Positions 1 through 7,130 are shown, counted from the first letter of the stretch. The stretch: DNA of 24,570 bases from DASVXQ01 sp046727955 (GCA_046727955.1 JBKPDO010000406.1:1-24570), one strand, 5' to 3'. Notes: generated by a model not told the origin, from the letters alone. Numbers and translations: made by a program.

Positions 1-2031
1 GTCGCGGACGACCAGCAGGCCGGCGCCCTGCCGAGCGGCCGCCTCGGCCTCGTCGCCGAGGCGGCGGCAGGCGGCGCGCAGGCCGCCGGCGCCCTCGGCG
101 GCGGGCCAGGTGGCGTCGAGCACTCTGCACCGGAAGCCCGCCTCCTCCGAGAGCAGCCGCTCGACGCCGTCGGAGCTGAGCAGGAAGGTGGGCAGCTCGA
201 CCAGGTGCGCCGCCTCGGGCAGCTCGCTGAGCAGCGGGGCGCGCGGACCGAGCAGGGTGCGCTTGGAGAGGACGTGGCGCTCGCGCAGGTGGTCGATCGG
301 CGGGTTGGTGACCTGGGCGAAACGCTGGCGCAGGAAGTGGCTGACCGGCCGCAGGGTGGCGGCGAGGGGGGCTGGCGGGGTGTCGTCGCCCATGGAGGCG
401 ATGGGCTCCTTGGCGCCGGTCGCCATCGGCCGCAGCACCGTGGAGATCAGCTCCCTGGTGAAACCGAAGGCGATCTGGGCGCCGCTCGGGTCCGCGGCGG
501 GCGGGCCGCTCAGCGGCTCGCCGGACGAGCCGGGGCGGAGGCGCTCGGCCAGCCAGGCGCTCCACGGCCGGCTCGACGCCAGCGCCTGCTTGATGTCCTG
601 GTCGGTCTGCAGGCCGCGCTCTGCGAACGTCGGGCGAGCATGCGCGGCTCGCATACTGCTGGCTTCGGGCAGGTCCGAGGCGTTCGAATGCGTCGCCGAT
701 GCTCGCGCGGCGTTCGGGTCCACGCAGAGCATCTGGCCCGGCCCGAGGCGGCCGCGCTGCACCGTGCCGTGGCCGCTGGTGTCGACCGCGCCGACCTCGG
801 AGGCGCAGACCACCAGCCCGTCCTCGCAGATCTCGTAGCGCAACGGGCGCAGGCCGTTGCGGTCCAGCGCGGCGCCGACCCGGCGCCCGTCGGTGAACAC
901 CAGCCCCGCCGGGCCGTCCCACGGCTCGGTCAGGCAGGCGTGGTAGCGATAGAAGTCGCGCAGCTCGGGGCTCGCCTGCAGGTCCTGCTCGACCGCGGCC
1001 GGCACCAGCATGGCGAGCGCGTGGCGGATGTCGCGGCCGCCGCGCACCAGCAGCTCGACCGCGTTGTCGAGCATGGCCGAGTCGGAGCCCTCCGGGTCGA
1101 GCACCGGCCGCAGGAGCTCCTCCGGGTCGAGACCGTCCTCGCCGCCGAGGTGGCCGGCGCCCAGGCTCCCCTCGCGCGCCCGCATCCAGGCGCGGTTGCC
1201 TTCGAGGGTGTTGATCTCGCCGTTGTGGCACAGGAAGCGGAAGGGCTGCGCCCGGTCCCAGGACGGCATGGTGTTGGTCGAGTAGCGCTGGTGGAAGATG
1301 ACGAACGGCGCCTGGAGGCGCTCGTCGGCCAGGTCGGCGTAGAAGGCGGCGAGCTGGTCGGCGGCGCAGAGCGCCTTGTAGGTCACGGTCCGTACCGAGC
1401 AGGAGGCCAGGTACAGCGAGGCGCCGCCGGCGCGGGCGTCCCTCACCGCCCGCCGGCCGGCGCGGAAGCAGCGCCGCTCGGCCGCCTCCCCGTCGCCGGG
1501 TGACCCCGGCGACCCCGGCGACCCCGGCGACCCCGGCGACCCGGATGACCCCGGCGACCCGGATGCCACGAATACCGCCTGCTCGATCAGCGGCATGCTC
1601 CGGCGCGCCTGGTCGCCGAGCGCACCGGGGTCGACCGGCACGGTGCGCCAGCGGAGCAGCTCGAGGCCCTCGGCCGAGAGGGCGCGCTCGACCGCGACGC
1701 GAGCGGTCTTGGCCAGGACCTTGTCGGGCGGCAGAAATCCCATGGCCACACCGAGGTGGCCGGCCGGGTCCCCCTCCTCCGCGAAGAACTCGCGGTGCAG
1801 CGGCAGCAGCAGGCCGGCACCGTCACCGGTGCGGGCATCGGCGGCCACCGCGCCGCGGTGGCGCATGCACTGGAGCCCGTGCAGCGCGTACTCGACCATG
1901 GCGCGGCTCCAGCGGCCCTCCACGTCCGCCACGAAGCCGATGCCGCACGCGTCACGCTCGTCTCGCCGGCCGTCGTACAGGGGACGACGCCACGGTTGTG
2001 GGGCGTCACGAGAGACAGGACGATCGCCCAT
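1..2031 (-). CDS. gltB: Glutamate synthase large subunit, N-terminal 677 residues (cut by window edge)
   Basis: The visible part is the class-II glutamine amidotransferase domain and the start of the central region of glutamate synthase, which makes glutamate from 2-oxoglutarate and glutamine-derived ammonia. The nucleophile is Cys29 in DACGIGFV, exposed in the family by removal of a short propeptide. Family motifs include LQCMRHRGAVAADARTGDGA, HQRYSTNTMPSWDRAQPF, CHNGEINTLEGN, DNAVELL and DRNGLRPLR. The ATG at 2029-2031 has GGAGG about 8 bases upstream. The 3' end, with the FMN and Fe-S regions, lies outside the window, so NADPH and ferredoxin types cannot be separated. There are two unusual insertions: a Gly-Ser-Pro repeat near residues 158-178, and about 35 extra residues near 437-475, between LCVD and DQDIK, where relatives pass directly. 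No frameshift is seen. Confidence 0.93.
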   Translation of the reverse strand, partial: MGDRPVSRDAPQPWRRPLYDGRRDERDACGIGFVADVEGRWSRAMVEYALHGLQCMRHRGAVAADARTGDGAGLLLPLHREFFAEEGDPAGHLGVAMGFLPPDKVLAKTARVAVERALSAEGLELLRWRTVPVDPGALGDQARRSMPLIEQAVFVASGSPGSSGSPGSPGSPGSPGSPGDGEAAERRCFRAGRRAVRDARAGGASLYLASCSVRTVTYKALCAADQLAAFYADLADERLQAPFVIFHQRYSTNTMPSWDRAQPFRFLCHNGEINTLEGNRAWMRAREGSLGAGHLGGEDGLDPEELLRPVLDPEGSDSAMLDNAVELLVRGGRDIRHALAMLVPAAVEQDLQASPELRDFYRYHACLTEPWDGPAGLVFTDGRRVGAALDRNGLRPLRYEICEDGLVVCASEVGAVDTSGHGTVQRGRLGPGQMLCVDPNAARASATHSNASDLPEASSMRAAHARPTFAERGLQTDQDIKQALASSRPWSAWLAERLRPGSSGEPLSGPPAADPSGAQIAFGFTRELISTVLRPMATGAKEPIASMGDDTPPAPLAATLRPVSHFLRQRFAQVTNPPIDHLRERHVLSKRTLLGPRAPLLSELPEAAHLVELPTFLLSSDGVERLLSEEAGFRCRVLDATWPAAEGAGGLRAACRRLGDEAEAAARQGAGLLVVRD
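1501..1560 (-). repeat. In-frame Gly-Ser-Pro tandem repeat inside gltB
   Basis: A 9-base unit (GACCCCGGC on the + strand, read as Gly-Ser-Pro codons on the coding strand) is repeated about six times, with one imperfect Gly-Ser-Ser unit. It keeps the reading frame. It sits in the amidotransferase domain between LIEQAVFVAS and GDGEAAERRCF, probably a surface loop. Slippage in steps of nine bases would change loop length without breaking the gene. Confidence 0.85.
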
Positions 2032-2149
2032 ACCGTCGCCTCCGATCGCAATCCTTTCGAGCGGACGCCGAAAGCCGGATCGGAGAGACGACGTTGTCTC
2101 GGACACACAAGAGCGGCGCCCGCGGAGCGAGCGCCGTTGCTCTCCAGGC

Positions 2150-2178
2150 AGGTTAGGGGCATGTTTCGGTCCCGTCAA
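2150..2178 (-). promoter_or_regulatory. Predicted gltB promoter
   Basis: Read on the minus strand there is a -35 TTGACG (2173-2178), a 17-base spacer and a -10 TAACCT (2150-2155). This lies about 120 bases upstream of the gltB ATG, so the leader would be about 110 bases. Match and spacing fit the actinobacterial housekeeping consensus. The -35 box touches the palindrome at 2178-2219. Confidence 0.5.
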
Positions 2179-2219
2179 CAGCCCATATGACCGGCCGGAC
2201 GGCCGGTCATATGGGCTGT
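2178..2219. promoter_or_regulatory. 42-bp near-perfect palindrome between gltB and pdtaS (operator candidate)
   Basis: Two 20-base arms (2178-2197 and 2200-2219) are exact reverse complements around a 2-base centre. The inner part has the form ATGACCGGCC...GGCCGGTCAT, which resembles TetR-type operators. It abuts the predicted gltB -35 box and lies about 50 bases upstream of pdtaS, so one bound dimer or pair of dimers could affect both genes. No regulator gene is adjacent. A cruciform or transcript hairpin is the alternative. Confidence 0.6.
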
Positions 2220-2273
2220 AGGATGGAAGATAGACAAATCCCACCCACGCGAAGCGCGGCTACGCTTATGGTC

Positions 2274-3791
2274 ATGCGCAACCTGACACGACCGCCGCTG
2301 CAAGAGCTCGACGGGGAGGCCGAGGAGCACCTCCACCGCCTCATGGCCGCCTGGCAGCTCATCGCCGACCTGTCCTTCGCCGACCTGCTCCTGTTCGTGC
2401 CCGCCGGCGGCGAGAGCTTGCGGATCGTCGGCCAGATGCGCCCGTACACCGCGCGCACCCTCTACCCCGCCGACCTGGTGGGCGAGGTGGTCGAGCCGGG
2501 CTGGCACCCGTTCGTCGAGCGCGCCTGGCGAGAGGAGCGCCGCCTGCTCGCGCAGCAGCCGGTGTTCATCGACGCCGAGCCGGTCCGGGTCGAGGCGGTG
2601 CCCGTGCGCCGGCGCGGCACTGTGATCGCGGTGCTGAGCGTCGAGGCGGCCGAGGTGCCGGCGCGGGCCACCGGGCGGCTCGAGGCCGCTTACCTGCAGG
2701 CGGCCGACGCGCTGCTCGAGATGGTGGCGAGCGGTGCCTTCCCCTTCAAGGAGGCCCACGACCTGATCGGCTCGCCGCGGGTGGGCGACGGCCTCATCGT
2801 GCTCGATTCCAGCGGCCGGGTGGAGTTCGCCAGCCCCAACGCGACCTCCGCCTTCCGGCGCATGGGCACCAACTCGCTGCCGCCGGGCGAGCCGCTGCCG
2901 AACCGGGTGGCCGTGCTGGTCGCCGAGGCGATGGCCGGCCGCCGGCCGATCGAGTCCGACGTGGAAGAGGAGGGCGCGATCACCGATGTCCGCATCGTCC
3001 CTCTGCTGCGGAGCGTGACGCAGCGCCGCGGCGCGCTGGTGCTGTGCCGTGACATGACCGAGCTGCGCCGGAGCGAGCGGGTCATCTCGCGGCGCGAGGC
3101 GACCATCCGCGAGGTCCACCACCGCGTCAAGAACAACCTCCAGACGGTCGCGTCGCTGCTGCGGCTGCAGGCGCGCCGCCTTACCGACCACCCCATGGCG
3201 GTGGACGCGCTGGAGGAATCGGTGCGGCGGATCGCTTCGATCGCGCTGGTGCACGAGACCCTCACCGAGGAGCCCACGCCCACCGGCGCGGTCGACATGG
3301 GCGACGTCGCCCGCAGGGTGGTGCGCATGCTGGAGGGCTCGCTGGGCCGCGAGAACGTGCGGATCCTGGTGGAGGCCGAGCCGGTGCGGGTCGCCGCCAG
3401 CGTCGCCACGCCGCTGTCGGTGGTGCTGAACGAGCTGGTCCAGAACGCCGTCGAGCACGGCCTCGGCAGCCGCGACGGGACCGTGACCGTGCGGCTGCGC
3501 GGCGGCCTGGACGGAGCCTTAGAGCTGGAGGTGACCGACGACGGCGAGGGCCCGCCGACCCTGCCCGGCGGGCAGGGCGCTGAGCACGTCTCGCGCTCTG
3601 GCGGCCTCGGCCTGCGCCTGGTCCGCGCCCTGGTCGAGGAGGAGCTGGGCGGCCGCTTCACCCTGACCAGGGCGAGCGGCCGGGGCAGCGTGGCGCGCGC
3701 CACCATCCCGCCATCGGAGCCCGTGACAGATCGGGGGACTAACGCTCGGCCCAGCCAATCGCCTCCGTGGGAAGAGGGGCCTCGCTCTTGA
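2274..3791 (+). CDS. pdtaS: PdtaS-like sensor histidine kinase
   Basis: Soluble two-component sensor kinase. The layout matches mycobacterial PdtaS: an N-terminal GAF-like domain opening with HLHRLMAAWQLIADLSFADL (from about residue 21), a PAS-like domain (about 165-270, GDGLIVLDSSGRVEFASPNA), a HisKA_2 dimerisation/phosphoacceptor box REVHHRVKNNLQTV with His282/His283, and a HATPase_c domain with NELVQNAVEHG, DDGEGPP and GLGLRLVRALV. No membrane segment is seen. In known systems PdtaS phosphorylates PdtaR, an ANTAR RNA-binding antiterminator; no such gene is in the window. The start is uncertain: 2268 and 2274 are adjacent in-frame ATGs and neither has a clear ribosome site. TACGCT at 2261-2266 could give a leaderless mRNA beginning near 2274. 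A longer ATG start at 2187 would begin inside the palindrome and is unlikely. Confidence 0.88.
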   Translation: MRNLTRPPLQELDGEAEEHLHRLMAAWQLIADLSFADLLLFVPAGGESLRIVGQMRPYTARTLYPADLVGEVVEPGWHPFVERAWREERRLLAQQPVFIDAEPVRVEAVPVRRRGTVIAVLSVEAAEVPARATGRLEAAYLQAADALLEMVASGAFPFKEAHDLIGSPRVGDGLIVLDSSGRVEFASPNATSAFRRMGTNSLPPGEPLPNRVAVLVAEAMAGRRPIESDVEEEGAITDVRIVPLLRSVTQRRGALVLCRDMTELRRSERVISRREATIREVHHRVKNNLQTVASLLRLQARRLTDHPMAVDALEESVRRIASIALVHETLTEEPTPTGAVDMGDVARRVVRMLEGSLGRENVRILVEAEPVRVAASVATPLSVVLNELVQNAVEHGLGSRDGTVTVRLRGGLDGALELEVTDDGEGPPTLPGGQGAEHVSRSGGLGLRLVRALVEEELGGRFTLTRASGRGSVARATIPPSEPVTDRGTNARPSQSPPWEEGPRS

Positions 3792-3800
3792 GTCCCCCGA
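3731..3800. terminator. Nested inverted repeat spanning the pdtaS stop codon
   Basis: Ten-base perfect arms TCGGGGGACT (3731-3740) and AGTCCCCCGA (3791-3800) enclose a second pair, GGCCC (3748-3752) and GGGCC (3777-3781). The structure covers the last 17 or so codons and stop of pdtaS and ends 20 bases before the next gene. There is no T-run, so attenuation or mRNA processing between pdtaS and the dehydrogenase is as likely as termination. Confidence 0.35.
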
Positions 3801-3819
3801 ACCCTCAGCAGGCGGGTGC

Positions 3820-4914
3820 ATGACGCGGCCCACCGGCGAGCGCCTCTGCGTGCTGCTCACGGTGCGGCTGTCCGAGGAGCTGGCGCGCAGCATCGCAGCG
3901 GTGGACGATCGGGTCGACCTACTCGGTGAGCCCGCGCTGCTGCCGCCGCGCCGCTTTCCCAGCGACCAGCGGGGTGAGCCCTCTTTCCGCCGCGACGAGG
4001 CGGGCGAGGCACGCTGGCGCGAGCTGCTCGCGCGGGCCGAGGTCCTCTACGGCATCCCCGGCGACCCGCCCGCCGGGGTGCCCGCTGACTCGCCAGAGGG
4101 GCTGGCGGCGGCCGTCTCCCACTGCCCGCGGCTGCGCTGGGTCCAGGCCACCTCCGCCGGCGCCGGCGACCAGGTGCGCCGGTCCGGCCTGGACGCCGAG
4201 GCGCTGGAGCGGGTGACCGTGACCACCGCGAGCGGCGTGCACGCGCTGCCGCTGGCCGAGTTCTGCCTTTTCGGGCTGCTCGCCATCGCCAAGGGCCTGC
4301 CCCGGCTCGCCGCCGACCAGCGCTCCAGGACCTGGCCGGCGCTGCGCCAGCCGACTCGCGAGCTGCACGGCGAGACCCTGTTCATCCTCGGCCTCGGTGA
4401 CATCGGCCTGGAGGTGGCGCGGCTGGCCAAGGCGTTCGGCATGCGCACGGTGGGCTTCAAGCGGACGGTCGGCGCAGGCAGCCAGCCCTTCACCGACGAG
4501 GTCCATGCTGCCGGCGACCTGGCCGCCATGATCGACCAGGCCGACGCGATGGTGATCGCCCTGCCGGGAACGCCGCAGACCCGTGAGCTGGTGGACCGCG
4601 AGCTGATCGGCCGCATGCGGCCGGGCTGCATCGTCGTGAACGTCGGCCGCGGCTCGGTGGTCGACGAGGATGCCCTGGTCGAGGCGCTGCGCCAGGGCCG
4701 CATCGCCGGGGCCGTCCTGGACGTGTTCGCCCAGGAGCCGCCGCCGCCGTCCAGCCCGCTGTGGGAGCTGCCGAACGTGCTGGTCAGCCCCCATAGCGCC
4801 GCGCTGTCACCGCACGAGGACGAGCGCATCGTCGAGCTGTTCCGCGACAACCTGCACCGCTACCTCGGAGGCGATCCGCTCCGCAACGTCGTGCGGCCAG
4901 GGTTGTTCTACTGA
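3820..4914 (+). CDS. D-isomer-specific 2-hydroxyacid dehydrogenase family protein
   Basis: NAD(P)H-dependent reductase of 2-keto acids, probably of the glyoxylate/hydroxypyruvate reductase type. The Rossmann dinucleotide motif is GLGDIGLEVARLAKAFG. The family's Arg-Glu-His catalytic set is present: Arg277 in VNVGRGSVVDE, Glu306 in FAQEPPPP and His325 in VSPHSAAL. Length (364 residues) is slightly above the usual 310-340 because of a longer N-terminal substrate-domain segment (about residues 30-70). The gene starts 28 bases after pdtaS on the same strand, so co-transcription is possible. The ribosome site is weak (GGCGGG close to the ATG). The exact substrate cannot be read from sequence. Confidence 0.88.
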   Translation: MTRPTGERLCVLLTVRLSEELARSIAAVDDRVDLLGEPALLPPRRFPSDQRGEPSFRRDEAGEARWRELLARAEVLYGIPGDPPAGVPADSPEGLAAAVSHCPRLRWVQATSAGAGDQVRRSGLDAEALERVTVTTASGVHALPLAEFCLFGLLAIAKGLPRLAADQRSRTWPALRQPTRELHGETLFILGLGDIGLEVARLAKAFGMRTVGFKRTVGAGSQPFTDEVHAAGDLAAMIDQADAMVIALPGTPQTRELVDRELIGRMRPGCIVVNVGRGSVVDEDALVEALRQGRIAGAVLDVFAQEPPPPSSPLWELPNVLVSPHSAALSPHEDERIVELFRDNLHRYLGGDPLRNVVRPGLFY

Positions 4915-4968
4915 CCCGAGGGTTGCGACCCGCAGTGCGCTGCCAAGTCGGGGTCGTGAGGCTCGCCT

Positions 4969-5385
4969 CTACGATGACCCGGGCGGCGACGCACATGCGT
5001 GTGCCTCTGTGCGATCACCTAGGAGTTGGACGCGAGCGCTATGCGCGACCGCTTCCATTGCCGAGGTGGCCACATTCGTCGTAGTCGTCGTAGTCGTCGT
5101 AGTCGTCGTAGTCAGAGTGGGCACTGATCGAGGTCCAGCCGTCTCACTTCTGAGAACGAGTGTTGCCGCACGAAGAGCCGCCAGCCTGATGAAGTGGGAT
5201 ACAGATTCGCCTCGGCTCGATGCCGCGCGGCGGACGATATTTTCCTCCTCAGGGGCGAACCGGACCGAGATCATCGCAGCCAGCCGCCTCTTCTTCGGTC
5301 GTCGTGAAGGCTGTGCCCGACCCCACTCCTCGGGGTCGTCCTTGTGCGCCTGGTAGTACTCGGCGTCTCGCTCGACCATTGGCAT
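4969..5385 (-). CDS. RHH-type antitoxin with poly-Thr C-terminal extension
   Basis: 138-residue protein, second gene of a toxin-antitoxin pair. Residues about 30-70 (RRLAAMISVRF, then APEEENIVRRAAS and SVSHFIRLAALRAA) fit a ribbon-helix-helix DNA-binding fold, as in CopG/BrnA-type antitoxins. The N-terminal EYYQAHKDDPEEWG is the segment often seen before such folds. The ATG (5383-5385) shares its A with the toxin's TGA (TGATG), indicating translational coupling. Its expected job is to bind and neutralise the upstream toxin and repress the operon. Oddity: after the RHH core come 12 consecutive threonines (from four 9-base repeats) and about 35 further residues with no recognisable domain, making it longer than usual antitoxins. 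Toxin-first order matches brnTA. The family assignment is by eye. Confidence 0.75.
   Translation of the reverse strand: MPMVERDAEYYQAHKDDPEEWGRAQPSRRPKKRRLAAMISVRFAPEEENIVRRAASSRGESVSHFIRLAALRAATLVLRSETAGPRSVPTLTTTTTTTTTTTTNVATSAMEAVAHSARVQLLGDRTEAHACASPPGSS
5077..5112. repeat. Four perfect 9-base repeats encoding 12 Thr in the antitoxin
   Basis: The + strand unit CGTCGTAGT occurs at 5077, 5086, 5095 and 5104 without a mismatch. On the minus strand it reads ACT ACG ACG, giving an unbroken run of 12 threonine codons. Copy-number change would alter the linker length by three residues per unit and keep the frame. Confidence 0.9.
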
Positions 5386-5678
5386 CAGCTCCCCTGGAAG
5401 TACTTGGTGCGCTCGGCAGCCGTCGCATCCCACCCGGTGATCGGCCGAAGTACGCCGCGATCTCCGTACAGGCGAAGCACGATCGTCAACCGTCGACCGC
5501 CGTCCGTTCTCCCCAGCATCTTCCAGTCGCCTGCACGGCGACGCACGTTCGGTACCCATACTGCACCATTCGCCCAGACTTCGTAAACCTCAGCAGGAGA
5601 AATCTCATGTGCTGCGAGCTCGCTCTCGTTCCCCTCGTCCCACTCCCAGGCATCAGCGGTTGATGGATGGCTTGTCAT
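5385..5678 (-). CDS. brnT: BrnT-like toxin of a toxin-antitoxin pair
   Basis: 97-residue protein. The opening WEWDEGNESELAAHEISPAEVYEV follows the BrnT/DUF497 pattern (usually F-E-W-D-x-x-K-x-x-x-N-x-x-K-H-x-I/V). The later part, with WKMLGRTDGGRRLTIVLRL and ITGWDATAAERTKYF, matches the family's beta-strand and C-terminal helix. BrnT toxins are RelE-fold ribonucleases that stop growth by cutting mRNA. The chosen ATG at 5676-5678 has GGGAA about 8 bases upstream and excludes the unrelated in-frame sequence further 5'. It is coupled by TGATG to the antitoxin. His in HEIS replaces the more common KHG/KHI context, and several family-typical charged residues differ, so activity is unproven. It lies in DNA of visibly lower G+C than its surroundings, suggesting transfer. 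Confidence 0.72.
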   Translation of the reverse strand: MTSHPSTADAWEWDEGNESELAAHEISPAEVYEVWANGAVWVPNVRRRAGDWKMLGRTDGGRRLTIVLRLYGDRGVLRPITGWDATAAERTKYFQGS

Positions 5679-5705
5679 ACAGAGTTCCCTGAGGAGGAGG
5701 TTGAT

Positions 5706-5753
5706 GTATGACCACGTAGACCCTATAGTATGACCGCAGCTAGGTCTCGTCCA
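5706..5753 (-). promoter_or_regulatory. Toxin-antitoxin promoter with paired GTATGACC operator candidates
   Basis: On the minus strand there is a possible -35 TGGACG (5748-5753), a 17-base spacer and a -10 TACTAT (5725-5730). The octamer GTATGACC occurs twice in the same orientation, at 5706-5713 and 5728-5735, 22 bases apart, which is about two helical turns. One copy overlaps the -10 box. This is the layout expected for an RHH antitoxin that represses its own operon. The divergent gene at 5788 may share the control region. Confidence 0.45.
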
Positions 5754-5787
5754 CCCAAGTTCGTCCGCCTGTGGATTCGAGGGAGTC

Positions 5788-6258
5788 ATGGAAGTAGAAG
5801 CCTTCTTGGCAGACTCAGTCGATAACGTTGGGGGGAAGTTGTACGTCCTGGGAGCCGGTTGGAACCAGATCAACACGCAAGCGCTACCGTTCCGGCAGGC
5901 CAGGATCGGCGTCGGCATCATTTTCCGCGTTCCATACACAGCTACCAATCAAGTCCACAATTTCCAAATATACCTACGGGACGCAGATGGCCAAGAGATG
6001 CCATTGGGAGATGCCCCTCCCGGGATGGAGACGTCCGATGGGAAGATCCGGCGTCTTGGCGGCCAGTTCAATATTGGTCGCCCTCCAACTGTCAAGCCCG
6101 GTGACGAGCAGTTGGTAGCGGTCGCGATCAATCTAGACCAGCTTGAGTTCAGCCGAGCCGAGAGCTATAGCTTCGTTATTGAGCTCGATGGGACTGAAGT
6201 AAAGCAACTCCCCTTCAGGGTAAATCAGGCGGTTCAGCCAGTACCCATTGTGAGTTGA
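5788..6258 (+). CDS. DUF6941 family protein
   Basis: 156-residue protein beginning MEVEAFLADSVDNVGGKLYV, then GAGWNQI, then a beta-rich middle (VGIIFRVPYTATNQVHNFQIYLRDADG) and a terminal strand set (YSFVIELDGTEVKQLPFRV). This matches my memory of the DUF6941 family, small cytosolic beta-sandwich-like proteins of unknown function. No signal peptide or membrane segment is seen. GAGGGAG lies just before the ATG, with close spacing. Base composition is clearly lower in G+C than in flanking genes, with A/T-ending codons frequent, so it was probably acquired together with the divergent toxin-antitoxin pair. It ends about 40 bases before the convergent universal stress protein gene. Confidence 0.7.
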   Translation: MEVEAFLADSVDNVGGKLYVLGAGWNQINTQALPFRQARIGVGIIFRVPYTATNQVHNFQIYLRDADGQEMPLGDAPPGMETSDGKIRRLGGQFNIGRPPTVKPGDEQLVAVAINLDQLEFSRAESYSFVIELDGTEVKQLPFRVNQAVQPVPIVS

Positions 6259-6299
6259 ACTTCGAACACTGACGCCGGGTCCCGACGTCTCGCTTCCTG

Positions 6300-6797
6300 T
6301 CAGTGGACTACCAGCAGCGGGCGCCACTCGCGGTGGAGCAGGCGGGTGGCGACCGACCCGCGCAACAGGCAGCGCAGCAGCCCGCCGCCGCGGGTGCCGA
6401 CCACGATCAGGTCGGCGTCGACGTCGGTGGCCACCTCGTCGAGCCGGGAGACTGGGTCGCCGGTGCCAACCCAGAGCTGCCAGGTCACCCCGAGCGGGTC
6501 GATCAGGCGGGCCACCTCCATGCCCACCTCGAGCTCGAGGTCCTCGCGCCACTGCTCCAGCAGGCCGCCCCAGCCGGGCATGAACAGCCCCACAGCGGGG
6601 CCGCGGGGGCGGACGTGGACCACCGTCATGCGGGCGCCGGTGATCTGGGCGATCTGTCCCGCCATGCAGACCGCGTTCAGGCTGGGGAGGGAGCCGTCCA
6701 CCCCAACAACGATATGGCGCAGACCACCACCGCCTCCGCCAAGCGACTCGAGCAGAGGATCGGTCGGAGCGGACCAGGGCATCGAGCGCCGTGCCAT
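6300..6797 (-). CDS. Universal stress protein (UspA family)
   Basis: 165-residue single-domain Usp protein. The first strand HIVVGVDGSLPSLNAV (about 28-43) and the ATP-binding signature GTRGGGLLRCLLRGSVA (134-150), which follows the G-2x-G-9x-G-S pattern, mark an ATP-binding Usp. Such proteins help cells survive starvation, hypoxia or redox stress. The ATG at 6795-6797 has GGGAGG about 9 bases upstream; the in-frame ATGs further upstream lack this and would add a non-conserved Arg/Ala-rich leader. The native N-terminus has about 25 extra residues including a Gly run before the first strand. It is convergent with the DUF6941 gene and separated from the upstream peptidase gene by the 97-bp hairpin tandem. 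Confidence 0.87.
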   Translation of the reverse strand: MARRSMPWSAPTDPLLESLGGGGGGLRHIVVGVDGSLPSLNAVCMAGQIAQITGARMTVVHVRPRGPAVGLFMPGWGGLLEQWREDLELEVGMEVARLIDPLGVTWQLWVGTGDPVSRLDEVATDVDADLIVVGTRGGGLLRCLLRGSVATRLLHREWRPLLVVH

Positions 6798-6927
6798 CGT
6801 GCCCAGCCTCCCTTCCAGCCCACAACGTGACCGGCAAGCCCGGGCGGCGCACCGTGCTGCCACAATGCTCGCCCCTCAAGACGAACGACGCAAGAACCTC
6901 GACGAGTTCTGGTCGGAACCGCCCGGC

Positions 6928-6959
6928 ACACACTAGGGCGCCTTGGCGCCCTAGTGTGT
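6928..6959. terminator. 15-bp-stem hairpin at the start of the 97-bp tandem
   Basis: Arms 6928-6942 and 6945-6959 are perfect reverse complements around a TT loop. A copy with shorter arms recurs 97 bases later. It lies downstream of the peptidase stop codon. There is no T-run, so it would be a non-canonical terminator or RNA-stabilising structure. Confidence 0.45.
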
Positions 6960-7130
6960 CCAAACGAGTCAAGTCTGAGGGCGGAGCCCTCACCGCTTTG
7001 GGAGGTCTGCGGGGGCCAGGCCCCCGCATCTAGGGCGCCTTGGCGCCCTAGTGTGTCCAAACGAGTCAAGTCTGAGGGCGGAGCCCTCACCGCTTTGGGA
7101 GGTCTGCGGGGGCCAGGCCCCCGCATCTAG
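6933..7130. repeat. Two exact 97-bp tandem copies of a multi-hairpin sequence
   Basis: Positions 6933-7029 and 7030-7126 are identical, and the period-97 match runs to 7130. Each unit holds three stem-loops: TAGGGCGCC/GGCGCCCTA around TT, GAGGGC/GCCCTC (6977-6982/6986-6991 in copy one), and GCGGGGGCC/GGCCCCCGC (7009-7017/7019-7027). The second copy contains the TAG stop codon of the S9 peptidase gene (7127-7129). The 329-base gap between the stress-protein start and the peptidase stop contains nothing else recognisable. Exact identity in noncoding DNA implies a recent duplication or repeated conversion. Confidence 0.92.

Noticed and set aside
2175..3458. Long antisense open frame opposite pdtaS
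   Set aside because: It is the G/C-rich shadow of a clearly recognised kinase and has no protein-family features.
6933..7130. Possible CRISPR-like repeat
   Set aside because: The two copies are directly adjacent, 97 bases long and have no spacers; no cas genes are present.
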